From positions 1-57,182 of the forward strand of contig CAIKNE010000022.1 of assembly GCA_903828695.1 (NCBI GenBank): a DNA stretch of 57,182 bases, read 5' to 3'. The notes under the pieces are model-generated. The model made no database searches. It saw nothing but the letters and a program-made list of their open reading frames with translations, and was not told the DNA's origin. This stretch comes from an uncultured Burkholderiales bacterium (GTDB lineage: Bacteria > Pseudomonadota > Gammaproteobacteria > Burkholderiales > Burkholderiaceae_C). The position numbers were made by a program, and so were the translations under genes. Below are positions 24,155-33,610 of this stretch, in pieces; the stretch's first letter is position 1; each line of letters opens with the position of its first letter.

Positions 24155-24859
24155 ATGTTTAACGCCCATACTAAGACAAACCCTCAGCAAAAACAGCTGG
24201 GCCATTCAAAAATATGGGGAGCGATCGTGATTGTCCAGGCCTTGACTCTTTGCGCATCCATGCTCACACCTACGCACGCTAGCGCCCAAGAGGAGTTGAG
24301 ACGCTTTAAGCTCCTCAAAGCTGAGGAGCTCTCTGCTGAGCAGGCCAAGTTAGCCCAGTCCATCCGCAGCGGCCCAAGATCCAGTACTGGGAGCACCGCA
24401 ACGCAGGAGAACGCCCCTCTTGGAAGCCCCTTTAACGTCTGGCTTAGAAGTCCAGAAATTGGCGATAGCATCCAAAAGCTTGGGTCCCAAATTAGGTTCA
24501 ATAGCTCCTTACCCGCAAGACTCAATGAGTTTGCAATTTTAATTACCGCGCAGTACTGGGGAGCGCAGTATGAGTGGTTCGCACATCACCGCCTGGCCAT
24601 GAAAGCGGGACTTAACCCTGACGTTGCTGAGGCGGTCAAAAACCAAAAGCGCCCCCTCAACATGGCCGCTGACGAAGCGGCTGTTTATGATTTCTCGACA
24701 GAGTTGCACTTAACCCATTTTGTCAGTGATAAAACGTATCAACAAGCGCTCGGTCTTTTTGGGGAAAAAGGAGTCGCCGATTTAATCGCAGTCAATGGTT
24801 ATTATGATTTAGTGTCTATGACTTTAAACGTGGACAGAACACCAGTGCCTACCCATTAA
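24155..24859 (+). CDS. Exported carboxymuconolactone decarboxylase-like protein (copy 1)
   Basis: A 234-residue protein; the ATG follows GGAG. A signal peptide or anchor ends at about HASAQ. The CMD-like helical domain from residue 85 includes LPARLNEFAILITAQYW, YEWFAHHRLAMKAGL and DEAAVYDFSTEL. The AhpD-type CxxC redox pair is absent, so thiol chemistry is unlikely. Cytosolic 4-carboxymuconolactone decarboxylases share the helical pattern, but this copy has an export signal, which is unusual for that pathway. A paralogue with the same architecture lies 21 kb away in the window. Confidence 0.87.
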   Translation: MFNAHTKTNPQQKQLGHSKIWGAIVIVQALTLCASMLTPTHASAQEELRRFKLLKAEELSAEQAKLAQSIRSGPRSSTGSTATQENAPLGSPFNVWLRSPEIGDSIQKLGSQIRFNSSLPARLNEFAILITAQYWGAQYEWFAHHRLAMKAGLNPDVAEAVKNQKRPLNMAADEAAVYDFSTELHLTHFVSDKTYQQALGLFGEKGVADLIAVNGYYDLVSMTLNVDRTPVPTH

Positions 24860-24887
24860 AGAAAATCGGGTTGACCATAACACGGCA

Positions 24888-26948
24888 TTAGCCTTTTAAA
24901 AGCTGACACAGCTCAGCTCCAACCTGGGCCAAAGGCGCTGCCCACTCACTCGGTACGGCTTGTCTGAAGCTCACGGCTGAGGCATATCCGTAAACCGGGT
25001 CTTGTACAACCTGCCAACGCCAGTCTGAAGTAAAGGGCAAAACAACCCAAGTTTTAACGCCTAAAGCCCCGGCCATGTGGGCTGTGGTGTTGTCAATGCT
25101 GATCACCAAGTCGCAACCACATATGACCTGCGATAAACGATCCAAATCGTGTTCAGTATCCAACGATTTCATGCTGTGAACGCGCACACCGCAGTGATCC
25201 TCAGCGTGATTAATTTCCTCTGCAACGTCTGAGTACTGCAAACTCAGCCACCTGATACGCTTGGTCCTCAATGCGTTAAGCGCTGACGGGTCAGCCTCCA
25301 ACCCAAAATTGATTTTTCTTTGCACTTGCTCCATGAGTTCACTCAGAGCTAGACTTCTTTTAGCACCACTTTTGGGGTTTAAACTCTTCCAAGAAATACC
25401 AATCACAAAGTCAGTAAAGGGGGTGCCTTCACTTTGTGAGTTGTGAGGATCCCTCACCGACAACTCAGCAATCAAAGAGCGCCTCAACTCAGTGACCCGG
25501 CCTGGCTCACATCGCAAATAACCAGCGGTTTTGACTGCGCCTTGGAACTTACTCCATTTGGCAAGGCTTCCGATAGGAACGTGCGCATCGAAATTTTGAT
25601 CCGTTAATTGCGCTGCCTCAGAGATGAACTCAATATTTGGAAATGAATAGCTAAATACTGGTATTAACCTCGCGTCAATACGAACGATAACTTTTTGTAC
25701 AAAAGACGCGAGCAATGGGATCATGGGCAAAAAGCGCGCAAAATAAACATCATCTCCAACACCTTGTTCATTCCAGACCAACAACCGCAGCGGCTTTGGG
25801 CTTGAGGAGTCTATGCTAGGGGCTGGCAATGCCCCGCCCCCCAACAAAGGCGGCTCCCACAAGGGTTGGCTGGTGTGAAGCACTTGGACTGCGTATTCAG
25901 GTGTTGCCCATCTCCATTCATACTCTTGAAATCCAGATTCAAACTTACCTTCACCCAGCATCAGCAGAGCCATATTTAAATGCCCTTGAGCGAAACTAGG
26001 CTCTAGTTGAATGGCCCTTTGATACTCCCTGAATGCTTCATCAAAAAGCCCTCTGTCTTGATATACATTCCCCAGGTTAGAGCGCGCTTGTGCGTAGTCC
26101 GCTCTATACACAAGTGCTTGTTCAAAGTCTGCAATTGCCTTATCCCAATGGCCTAAGTATTTATAGACATTACCTCTATTGTTTAAAAGCTCGGCGTTAT
26201 GGGGATCAATCTCGATTGCCTGGCTAAAACTCTCCAAGGCGTCCTCGTTTCTTTGAAGTTCAACCTGAGCAAGTCCTCTACCCCTTAGAGCCTGCGAGGT
26301 AGTGGTCAGCAGATTTTGCTCACGCCCTAAGCTCAGCAATTGGGTAAATTGATCCAAGGCATCCCGGGCCCGCCCCATCTCCAGTAGCGTCACAGCCTTG
26401 TTTGCCACGGCCTGAACAAAATGAGGGACTGCTTGAATGGCTTTATCAAAATAAGTCAACGCCGCCTCTAAATCACCCAATTTAACGCACGCAATACCTG
26501 CGTTACTCAAGAGTTGGGGATGCTTTGTGTCCAACTGGGCAGCTAGGTTATAGCGAACCAAAGCTTCGTTGTACCTACCCAACTCCAAGAAAACATTACC
26601 CTGATTGAACAACGCATTAAAGTGCGAGGGATCAAAATAGATGCACGTCTCGTAACACTTAATGGCTTCTTGCCAATCGGCCTTACTCTCCAGCGCAAAT
26701 CCTTTCAAAAAATAAAGTTCAGCACTTGTTGAGGGTTGGCTTTGGGTTTTAGAGTAGGCCTGTAAGAAAGTAAGAGCTTGATTGGTGTCGCCCTTTGCAC
26801 ACAAAACCTTAGCAAGGCCTAAGAGCACGCTTAATTCGTTTGGATAACGCCCAAATAAGTCACGGTACAGCGCCAAAGCCTCCTCAACCTGAGCGCTTGC
26901 TAGCAGGTGCGCCGCACGTGCGAGGTCCGATCCTAGATCACTGGGCAT
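24888..26948 (-). CDS. TPR protein with C-terminal glycosyltransferase-9-like domain
   Basis: A 686-residue protein. Residues about 10-330 hold eight or nine tetratricopeptide repeats, such as WQEAIKCYETCIYFDPSHFN and EDALESFSQAIEIDPHNAEL. Residues about 360-686 resemble a GT-B glycosyltransferase of the heptosyltransferase (GT9) type, with NEQGVGDDVYFARFLP and the nucleotide-sugar motif DLVISIDNTTAHMAGALGVKTW. Such proteins glycosylate surface or flagellar proteins or extend polysaccharides. No signal peptide is present, so it is cytosolic. The gene converges on the CMD-like gene and may be co-transcribed with the RIO kinase upstream. Confidence 0.9.
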   Translation of the reverse strand: MPSDLGSDLARAAHLLASAQVEEALALYRDLFGRYPNELSVLLGLAKVLCAKGDTNQALTFLQAYSKTQSQPSTSAELYFLKGFALESKADWQEAIKCYETCIYFDPSHFNALFNQGNVFLELGRYNEALVRYNLAAQLDTKHPQLLSNAGIACVKLGDLEAALTYFDKAIQAVPHFVQAVANKAVTLLEMGRARDALDQFTQLLSLGREQNLLTTTSQALRGRGLAQVELQRNEDALESFSQAIEIDPHNAELLNNRGNVYKYLGHWDKAIADFEQALVYRADYAQARSNLGNVYQDRGLFDEAFREYQRAIQLEPSFAQGHLNMALLMLGEGKFESGFQEYEWRWATPEYAVQVLHTSQPLWEPPLLGGGALPAPSIDSSSPKPLRLLVWNEQGVGDDVYFARFLPMIPLLASFVQKVIVRIDARLIPVFSYSFPNIEFISEAAQLTDQNFDAHVPIGSLAKWSKFQGAVKTAGYLRCEPGRVTELRRSLIAELSVRDPHNSQSEGTPFTDFVIGISWKSLNPKSGAKRSLALSELMEQVQRKINFGLEADPSALNALRTKRIRWLSLQYSDVAEEINHAEDHCGVRVHSMKSLDTEHDLDRLSQVICGCDLVISIDNTTAHMAGALGVKTWVVLPFTSDWRWQVVQDPVYGYASAVSFRQAVPSEWAAPLAQVGAELCQLLKG

Positions 26949-26999
26949 AGAAAAAATTCAGATACAAAGTTCATCCCAATCATCTGTAGGCGACCCCGC

Positions 27000-27863
27000 T
27001 CAAACGCGTTTACTCGCGTAGTGTGCCTTGAGGCGCTCTCGACGGGCGTCCTCTGTAGATTTGGCATCGTTAATTTCTCTGAATACGCTACTCAAATCCG
27101 CTTTGCGCTCTACGGTTTTAAAACGCCCGGTTAAGACAGTCTCGGGCGTTAACTCGCCGCGTTGATATAGATCCCAAATTTCAGGGCCGTACTGGGTTGA
27201 TAAGAGCGTGGGCGCGAACCGCCCAAAAAACACTCTTAAGTTATTAACGTCCCGCAGCAACATCCGCTGAGCGTGGTTGTTACCGGCCGCGTCAACGGCC
27301 TGGGGCAAATCGATAATGACAGGACCATCGGCGGCCATTAAGATATTGAACTCAGACAGATCGGCGTGAACAATCCCTGCGCAAAGCATCAAGACCACTT
27401 GCTCTATTAACATGCCGTGAGCCCAAAGGGCTTGCTCGGCTGTGAAATTGGAATCATTCAACCGCGGAGCTGCATCGCCGTGCGCATCCACCACCAACTC
27501 CATTAAGAGTACGCCCTCAAAGAAGTTGTAGGGCTTGGGTACCCGCACACCTGCGTGGGCCAAACGGTACAGCGCGTCCACCTCGGCACTTTGCCAAGCC
27601 GCCTCCTGTGACTCCCGACCAAACTTAGTTCCCTTGGCCATTGCACGGGCTTGACGTGAATTTTTTACGCGCCGATTTTCCGTGTAGTCGACGGCTTGTC
27701 TGAAACTGCGCTGGGTTGCCTCCTTAAAAACTTTAGCGCAGCGCACATCGTCACCACACCTGACAACATAAACCATGGCTTCTTTGCCACTCATCAATTG
27801 ACGAATTACGCCATCAATAATGCCCTCCTCGACGAGGGCTTGTAGACGACTGGGTGCTTTCAA
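27000..27863 (-). CDS. RIO1-type atypical serine kinase (bacterial)
   Basis: A 287-residue kinase-fold protein. The nucleotide-binding region has SGKEAMVYVVRCGDDVRCAKVFKEA, where the lysine of CAKVFKE is the ATP-binding lysine. The catalytic loop is VHADLSEFNILM and the metal-binding loop is VIIDLPQAVD, both canonical RIO motifs. Homologues of about 280 residues occur widely in proteobacteria; in eukaryotes and archaea RIO1 acts in small-subunit ribosome maturation, and the bacterial role is not settled. The start is the first ATG. It lies upstream of the TPR gene with a 51-base gap. Confidence 0.93.
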   Translation of the reverse strand: MKAPSRLQALVEEGIIDGVIRQLMSGKEAMVYVVRCGDDVRCAKVFKEATQRSFRQAVDYTENRRVKNSRQARAMAKGTKFGRESQEAAWQSAEVDALYRLAHAGVRVPKPYNFFEGVLLMELVVDAHGDAAPRLNDSNFTAEQALWAHGMLIEQVVLMLCAGIVHADLSEFNILMAADGPVIIDLPQAVDAAGNNHAQRMLLRDVNNLRVFFGRFAPTLLSTQYGPEIWDLYQRGELTPETVLTGRFKTVERKADLSSVFREINDAKSTEDARRERLKAHYASKRV

Positions 27864-27905
27864 CTTCTTTGTCCTTAAAAAATAAGTGAATACAAGAATA
27901 ACGCT

Positions 27906-28385
27906 TTAGGACAGGCTTGTTGCTTTGAATTGGTTTTGCGCCTGTATTCTTAAATTCTTTCGAACCTGAGCGGCTTCATTGCGCCTAATCTCCTGCGGTG
28001 TTTGAGGTACAAACGCAGCCACTGGGGTTGGCCGTCGATTATCGTCCACAGCAATCATCGTGAAATAACAGCTATTGACGTGGCGTTTCTCCTGGGTTCG
28101 AATGTTCTCCGCTACTACGCGAATACCAATTTCCATCGAAGTCTTGCCCGTATGGTTAACACTAGCGAGGAAAGTCACCATCTCACCCACATGTATGGGC
28201 TGGCGAAAGATCACTTGATCAACACTCATGGTGACGACGTACATGGCTGCATAACGACTTGCGCAGGCATAAGCCACCTCATCGAGTAGCTTGAGTATTG
28301 CACCCCCGTGCACATTGCCCGTGAAATTTGCCGTATCCGGCGTCATAAGCACTGTCATCGTTAATTGGTGCTGTGGAATATTCAT
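27906..28385 (-). CDS. YciA-type acyl-CoA thioesterase
   Basis: A 159-residue hotdog protein. The catalytic helix is preceded by TANFTGNVHGGAILKLLDEVAYACAS, the hallmark of YciA/BFIT-like acyl-CoA hydrolases (HGG and the conserved aspartate). MSVDQVIFRQPIHVGEMVTF gives the second strand pair. It hydrolyses medium- to long-chain or aromatic acyl-CoA in the cytosol. It lies 42 bases upstream of the RIO kinase on the same strand, possibly in the same transcript. A small GGTTCA-N5-TGAACC hairpin lies 44 bases upstream of the start. Confidence 0.94.
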   Translation of the reverse strand: MNIPQHQLTMTVLMTPDTANFTGNVHGGAILKLLDEVAYACASRYAAMYVVTMSVDQVIFRQPIHVGEMVTFLASVNHTGKTSMEIGIRVVAENIRTQEKRHVNSCYFTMIAVDDNRRPTPVAAFVPQTPQEIRRNEAAQVRKNLRIQAQNQFKATSLS

Positions 28386-28669
28386 GAATAATTTGGCTTA
28401 AATATTAATGTATTGCAAAGGGGGGAGCGGTTCACTGCGTGAACCTAATGTAGCAGGAGTATTGGCTTAAATTCTAAGAAGCACGCCCCGGTAAAGGGTC
28501 CAACCCAAAAACCAATCAAATAAAGTATCTTTACGCTTTTTTCGTCATTGGCTTATTTTAACAAGAAACAATTTACACAATCCCCAGGTTCCCCGCAGTG
28601 ACACTATCGCGATTAAAATACTTGACGGCGTTGCGTGCACCACCGATTTTCACAACTTAAAGGTCCTTC

Positions 28670-29662
28670 ATGTCTCGATTAAAACTTAGTTTCGCCTGTT
28701 GGAATTATGACCGTACACGCCCACTCTTAGACGGCAGAGTCCAATGCGACGGAATTGATCTCAACTACCTTAACCTGCCCGTGGAGGAAACTTTTTTCAG
28801 AATGGCTAGGTATCAAGAGTTTGATGTTGCTGAGATGTCTTTGTCTTCTTACTGCGTGTCGATGAACAAAGCGGACAAACCTTTCATCGCCATTCCCGTT
28901 TTCCCGTCTCGTTATTTCAGACACTCCTGTATTTACATCAACGCAGCAAGTGGCATCAAAGAGCCCAAAGATTTGATTGGCAAAAGAATAGCCAGTCCCG
29001 AGTATCAAATGACCGCACCGGTCTGGATAAGAGGTATCTTATCGGACCACTACCAAGTTCCGATCGATGCTCAACCCTACCTCTTTGGCGGCGAGGAGGA
29101 GACCGGGCGAATTGAGAAACTTAAGCTCGAATTGCCAGCGAATATCAAGGTGCACCCTATACAAGCGCACCAAACCCTCTCTCAGATGTTATACGACGGC
29201 GAATTAGACGCCTTATACACAGCACGCATGCCCTCCTCTTTCTTAAAAGGGGACGGACGGGTCAAACGACTCTTTGAGAACTATCCAGAAGTAGAGCTCA
29301 ACTACTACAGAGAGACTCAAATTTTCCCCATTATGCACACCATCGTGATCAAGCGCGAGGTCTATGAATCAAATCGGTGGATTGCACAGTCTCTCACCAA
29401 AGCTTTTTATGAAGCACAACGAATCGTTTATGCTGACTTTGCAGAAACTGCAGCACTTAAAACAATGTTGCCTTGGTTACCTGCTCACGTAGATGCGACC
29501 AGGAAAGAGTTTGGAGATGATTGGTGGCCCTACGGTCTTGAGAAGAACCTTAAGACGCTAGATACCTTTACGCGCTACCACTTGGAGCAAGGGCTCTCCA
29601 AGAAAAAGTTAAATCCAAAGGATCTTTTTGCCCCGGAATCATTAGAGGCTTTCAAAATCTAA
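28670..29662 (+). CDS. 4,5-dihydroxyphthalate decarboxylase-like / NMT1-type binding-fold protein
   Basis: A 330-residue protein without signal peptide, so cytosolic. It shows the family pattern throughout: CDGIDLNYLNLPVEETFFRM, FDVAEMSLSSY, FIAIPVFPSRYFRHSCIYIN, PKDLIGKRIASPEYQMTA, VWIRGILSDHY and IFPIMHTIVIKREVYE. Proteins of this kind have a periplasmic-binding-protein-like fold; the founding member decarboxylates 4,5-dihydroxyphthalate, but many relatives have no proven reaction. It faces the first liv operon (convergent, only 17 bases between stops). The Liv system may import an aromatic acid that this enzyme acts on, although that is inference from proximity. Confidence 0.87.
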   Translation: MSRLKLSFACWNYDRTRPLLDGRVQCDGIDLNYLNLPVEETFFRMARYQEFDVAEMSLSSYCVSMNKADKPFIAIPVFPSRYFRHSCIYINAASGIKEPKDLIGKRIASPEYQMTAPVWIRGILSDHYQVPIDAQPYLFGGEEETGRIEKLKLELPANIKVHPIQAHQTLSQMLYDGELDALYTARMPSSFLKGDGRVKRLFENYPEVELNYYRETQIFPIMHTIVIKREVYESNRWIAQSLTKAFYEAQRIVYADFAETAALKTMLPWLPAHVDATRKEFGDDWWPYGLEKNLKTLDTFTRYHLEQGLSKKKLNPKDLFAPESLEAFKI

Positions 29663-29679
29663 GCGCCTCAGCACGGATA

Positions 29680-30450
29680 TTAGAGACTCGACTTGGGGAG
29701 CCCCAAGTAAGTGTTGATGATTCTGGGATCGTTCATGAGCTCTGATGATGGACCGTGCAAGGTGATTCGACCGTTTTCGAGCAGATAAGCGAAGTCAGAC
29801 ACTTGCAGAGCTGCCCGGGCGTTTTGTTCAATCAACAAAATTGCCGCTCCGGTGTCTCTCAAGGACGCAATCACTTTGAATACCTCTTTGGTTATTCTCG
29901 GAGCCAGCCCCAAACTGGGTTCATCTAGCATTAAGAGTTTTGGCTCAGACATGAGTGCTCTTGCAATGGCGAGCATCTGTCGCTCGCCGCCCGAGAGCGT
30001 TGCGGCAAGTTGATTGCGCCGCTCAAAGAGTCGGGGAAAGATCTGAAATATGGTGTCCATTTTCCTTTGAGCGTGTCGCCTACCCAAGGACAGTTTGCTA
30101 TACCCGCCCAAGCGCAAGTTGTCCTCAACACTCAAGGCGGCAAAGAGTTCACGTTTTTCAGGGACCAAACTCAGTCCCAGCTGCACTCTATCGGCGGTAC
30201 TGAGATCAGTCACAAAAGAGTCCCTCCAAGTTACGCTCCCAGTTTGCGCCGGCAGTAGTCCCATTAAGGCATTTAACAAAGTACTCTTGCCGGCACCGTT
30301 GGGTCCAATAACGCTCACAATCTGACCCGAGTGCAAACTCAAATTTATATCTTCAAGAGCGCTTACCAAACCGTAGCAGACACTGAAACCCTCGACCCGT
30401 AACTCGGCGATGTCTTTGGCGCTCCCCGCTTGTTGATTTAAAGCGTTCAA
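29680..30450 (-). CDS. livF: LivF-type ABC transporter ATPase (operon 1)
   Basis: A 256-residue ATP-binding subunit. Walker A is GPNGAGKST, the signature is LSGGERQMLAIARAL, and Walker B is LLMLDEPSLGLAP. The last segment (YLLENGRITLHGPSSELMNDP, ending TYLGL) is LivF-like. It forms a heterodimer with the LivG domain of the fusion protein to power uptake. The start is TTG, overlapping the stop codon of the preceding gene by four bases (TTGA), which indicates translational coupling. It is the last gene of the operon. Confidence 0.95.
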   Translation of the reverse strand: MNALNQQAGSAKDIAELRVEGFSVCYGLVSALEDINLSLHSGQIVSVIGPNGAGKSTLLNALMGLLPAQTGSVTWRDSFVTDLSTADRVQLGLSLVPEKRELFAALSVEDNLRLGGYSKLSLGRRHAQRKMDTIFQIFPRLFERRNQLAATLSGGERQMLAIARALMSEPKLLMLDEPSLGLAPRITKEVFKVIASLRDTGAAILLIEQNARAALQVSDFAYLLENGRITLHGPSSELMNDPRIINTYLGLPKSSL

Positions 30451-32336
30451 TCGATACCCCCCAGATATGCCTGAATGACTACAGGGTTGTCTCTGACCTG
30501 AGCAGGGCTGCCGTGGGCAATTGGATTGCCAAAGTCCATCACAACCAACTCATCCACCAAACCCATCACAAAATCCATATCATGCTCAACAATTAAAACA
30601 CTGATTCCACACTCAACACTTAAGTACTTTAATGTGCGTTGCAACTCTTGCTTCTCAAAATGCCTCAACCCTGCGGCAGGCTCATCCAGTAATAAGAGTA
30701 TGGGATCAGATGCCAAAGCCCTTGCAATCTCTAGCAACCTTTGCTGCCCAAGCGACAGGGTGTCTGCAAGATGCTGGGCGAAGTCTTCAAGCCCAACGAG
30801 ACGCAAACACTCTTGCCCTATTTCTCTTAAGGCGAACTCCTCGGCTTGGTTGAACCTAAAAATAGCGCCTATCCAACTGGAGTGTGCGCGTGTATGTGCA
30901 CCGATCAATACATTATCCAAGACGCTCATCTGCCCCAATAAGCGAACGTGCTGAAAGGAGCGCCCCATACCCAGTCTTGCGCGCGCCCTAGCAGGGAGCG
31001 ATTGCACAGCATTCCCCAAAAACTCAATACTTCCAGAGCTAAGGGGTAAGACACCGCTGATCAAATTAAATAGTGTGCTCTTTCCCGCACCATTGGGCCC
31101 AATGAGTCCAACAATCTGAGAGGCCTTGACTTCAAAACCCACTGCGTTGACAGCCTTGAGCCCTCCAAATGATTTACATACCTCATTCACCCTCAGTACA
31201 ACTTGTCCGCGGTGAGCTCTTGGTCTTGGAGCAAGCTTTGTGCACGCAGTCTTTGCACTTAAACCATTGGAGCCTGCGCTTATGGATAAGGAATTTGAGG
31301 TCGGTCCCGTCCCTTGCAAAGGCTCTTTCACGCTTGGGGGACGCAAGCTGTTGCTCAACCGCGAGAGTGGGAAATTTACATGAACCTCCACCCAGTACCA
31401 AATACCTTTGGGAGATTTTTGGAGCAACGCGATCAACAAAATACCAGATACGATCACCTCGTAGTTACCGCTTTGCCCCAGTAGTGAGGGCAAAATATTT
31501 TGAAGCCAATTGTTCAATAAAGTGATAACGATTGCACCAACCACTGCTCCGCCCAGGTAACCAACTCCACCGACAACGGCCATAATTAAATAACCAATAC
31601 CAGCGGTTAAATTAAATGCAGTCGGATTAACTGCGCGTTGCAAATGCGCGTAAAGCCATCCCGATAGTGCGGCTAAAACAGCTGCCAAGATGAAGGCCAA
31701 TAACTTGTATTGCATGGTAGCCACACCACACGACTCAGCCATCAAAACACCGCCTTTGAGTGCCTTCAAAACACGACCACTGCGGGAATTGAGGAGATGA
31801 TGCAAAGCAACACAAGACCAGATAACGAATAACCAGATCAATACAAAATTGTCCCGGCCCTGTGATAAGTCCATTCCGTAAAAACCAATAGGTGGGATTC
31901 CTGTGATGCCGTCAAATTTACCCAGATAGTCCAAATTACCAAAGAGATAAAACAAACTTATACCCCAAGCAATCGTGCACAAGGGTAAGAAATGACCAGA
32001 CAAACCCAGCGTAATCCACCCCAAACAATAGGCCGCAACAACTGTTAGGGTGATACCCGCTAAAAGTCCGAACCAAGGTGAGACCCCCCATACGGTTGAC
32101 AAATAAGCGCTAGCATAGGCACCTAAGCCCACAAACGCTGCTTGGCCAAATGAGGTCATGCCCGCGACCCCCGTTAACAAAACCAATCCTAAAGCTACCA
32201 AACCGTAGAGGCCAATGTAATTTGCCAACGTTACCCAAAACTCAGGCAGTGGAGCGATGCGCAACGAAAACGCCAGCACACTCAAGACCAAGCCAAGACG
32301 GACTGCGGGGGGGATCGAAAAATGAAGTAGCTTCAA
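30447..32336 (-). CDS. LivM-LivG fusion: permease + ABC ATPase (operon 1)
   Basis: A 629-residue fusion. Residues 1-310 form the LivM permease with about nine hydrophobic segments, GVAGMTSFGQAAFVGLGAYA near residue 57, and YLGGAVVGAIVITLLNNWL. A 55-residue Ser/Pro/Lys-rich linker (about 320-375) follows. Residues 375-629 form LivG: Walker A GPNGAGKST near 409, signature LSLGQQRLLEIARAL, Walker B LLLLDEPAAGL. The first codon is TTG, overlapping the livH stop by four bases. LivM-LivG fusions are known but are a minority arrangement. The second operon in the window has the same one. Confidence 0.94.
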   Translation of the reverse strand: MKLLHFSIPPAVRLGLVLSVLAFSLRIAPLPEFWVTLANYIGLYGLVALGLVLLTGVAGMTSFGQAAFVGLGAYASAYLSTVWGVSPWFGLLAGITLTVVAAYCLGWITLGLSGHFLPLCTIAWGISLFYLFGNLDYLGKFDGITGIPPIGFYGMDLSQGRDNFVLIWLFVIWSCVALHHLLNSRSGRVLKALKGGVLMAESCGVATMQYKLLAFILAAVLAALSGWLYAHLQRAVNPTAFNLTAGIGYLIMAVVGGVGYLGGAVVGAIVITLLNNWLQNILPSLLGQSGNYEVIVSGILLIALLQKSPKGIWYWVEVHVNFPLSRLSNSLRPPSVKEPLQGTGPTSNSLSISAGSNGLSAKTACTKLAPRPRAHRGQVVLRVNEVCKSFGGLKAVNAVGFEVKASQIVGLIGPNGAGKSTLFNLISGVLPLSSGSIEFLGNAVQSLPARARARLGMGRSFQHVRLLGQMSVLDNVLIGAHTRAHSSWIGAIFRFNQAEEFALREIGQECLRLVGLEDFAQHLADTLSLGQQRLLEIARALASDPILLLLDEPAAGLRHFEKQELQRTLKYLSVECGISVLIVEHDMDFVMGLVDELVVMDFGNPIAHGSPAQVRDNPVVIQAYLGGID

Positions 32337-33487
32337 AGCGAGTCATCCTCCTCTAAAAGTTGAGGATGTTTGAATGAGCGCCACATCAACACGGGGATGA
32401 TGAGGGAGAACACCCAAACCTCTTTGTAGGCACTCGCCCAAAAGGAAATATACGACTCCATCAAACCCACCCATAAAGCGCCGGCCGCGGCCAAGGGGTA
32501 ACCAGCCAAACCACCCAGTATTGCACCGACAAAACCTTTCAGGCCTATGATGAAACCGGAGTCATAGTAAATAGTTGTAATAGGACCAATCAAAATACCA
32601 GAAAACGCGCCTAAAGATGCTGCCAATAAGAAAGAGAGTTGCCCCGCCCGTTTGACGTTGATGCCCATCAAACTGGCACCCAATCTATTGATAGCAGTGG
32701 CCCTTAAAGCCTTTGCGGTCATAGAGTAGTGAAAGAATAATGAGAATGCAATCATAATCAACGCAGACGATAGAACAACAAACAAACTTTGTCCGCTCAT
32801 CGTGAATGAACCCCAATCTAGATGAAGATCCAAAATGGCCTTAGAGCGCCCCCCTTCAGCTCCAAACATCCATAGTCCAAGCCCCATCAAACTCAAGTGC
32901 AACGCAACCGAGACAATCAAAAGCACCAAAATACTGGCATCACTCAAAGGTTCAAATACCGATTTGTAAAGCATGGGACCTAGCGGCGCAACCAACATCA
33001 ACGTCAAAAGGGTTTGAACCAACAAGCTCATTTGTGCAAAAGACGATTGTGTTGAGATTTGAACTAGGGAGGCCCAAAGTAACAGCGGATAGATAACAAA
33101 CTGTGCAAAGCAAAGCGCAAGTGAGCGGCTTAGAAGGACCGTGCCGGCGCCCTTTGCTACGTCCCGCGGCTGGTGTTGGGCGTCATTTGCTTGGGCGTGT
33201 TGGCGAACGCGTTGACTTAAACGCTGGCGGTAGAGTTTGTAGGCGCTAAAGGATTCTTGCGCAAAGACATACAGTCCCAAGACTATTTGAAGGTAGATGA
33301 GTACGGGAAAGGCGTTGAGTTGCAAACCCGCTATGGTGAGCGCACCGTAAGTGACCATTTCACCTTGGGGTATAAAAATCACCCTCGTAACGGAGAACAC
33401 CAACACCAGTCCTACAGCCAAAAGTGCGTAAACAGCGCCTGTCACGCATCCGTCTTGAAACAAAATTAAGGCGATGGATGCGTCCAT
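32333..33487 (-). CDS. livH: LivH-type permease with an internal insertion (operon 1)
   Basis: A 384-residue inner-membrane permease; LivH usually has about 290-300. The N-terminal segment DGCVTGAVYALLAVGLVLVF and the C-terminal SFLLAASLGAFSGILIGP and LKGFVGAILGGLAGYPLAAAG are standard. Between residues about 65 and 160 lies an extra stretch with a highly charged, basic part (KLYRQRLSQRVRQHAQAND) and additional hydrophobic segments, not found in ordinary LivH. It precedes the LivM-LivG fusion with a four-base overlap. The insertion may form an extra helix pair and a cytoplasmic loop. Confidence 0.92.
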   Translation of the reverse strand: MDASIALILFQDGCVTGAVYALLAVGLVLVFSVTRVIFIPQGEMVTYGALTIAGLQLNAFPVLIYLQIVLGLYVFAQESFSAYKLYRQRLSQRVRQHAQANDAQHQPRDVAKGAGTVLLSRSLALCFAQFVIYPLLLWASLVQISTQSSFAQMSLLVQTLLTLMLVAPLGPMLYKSVFEPLSDASILVLLIVSVALHLSLMGLGLWMFGAEGGRSKAILDLHLDWGSFTMSGQSLFVVLSSALIMIAFSLFFHYSMTAKALRATAINRLGASLMGINVKRAGQLSFLLAASLGAFSGILIGPITTIYYDSGFIIGLKGFVGAILGGLAGYPLAAAGALWVGLMESYISFWASAYKEVWVFSLIIPVLMWRSFKHPQLLEEDDSL

Positions 33488-33508
33488 TGAGAGATTTAGT
33501 TTTGGCTA

Positions 33509-33545
33509 AAAAAAAGAAACGGGGCCAAGTAACTCAGTAAGCCCC
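33509..33545 (-). terminator. Hairpin with T tract between livJ and livH (operon 1)
   Basis: On the minus strand GGGGC (33541-33545) pairs with GCCCC (33521-33525) across a 15-base loop and is followed by GTTTC and a T run (A run near 33508-33515 on the plus strand). It lies after livJ and before livH, and so may be a partial terminator that keeps receptor mRNA in excess. Confidence 0.5.
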
Positions 33546-33610
33546 TGATTAAAAAACGAGCGTGATTGATCTAAATCAGTAGATAGATTTGTGAATGCAA
33601 GGTGCGCTGA

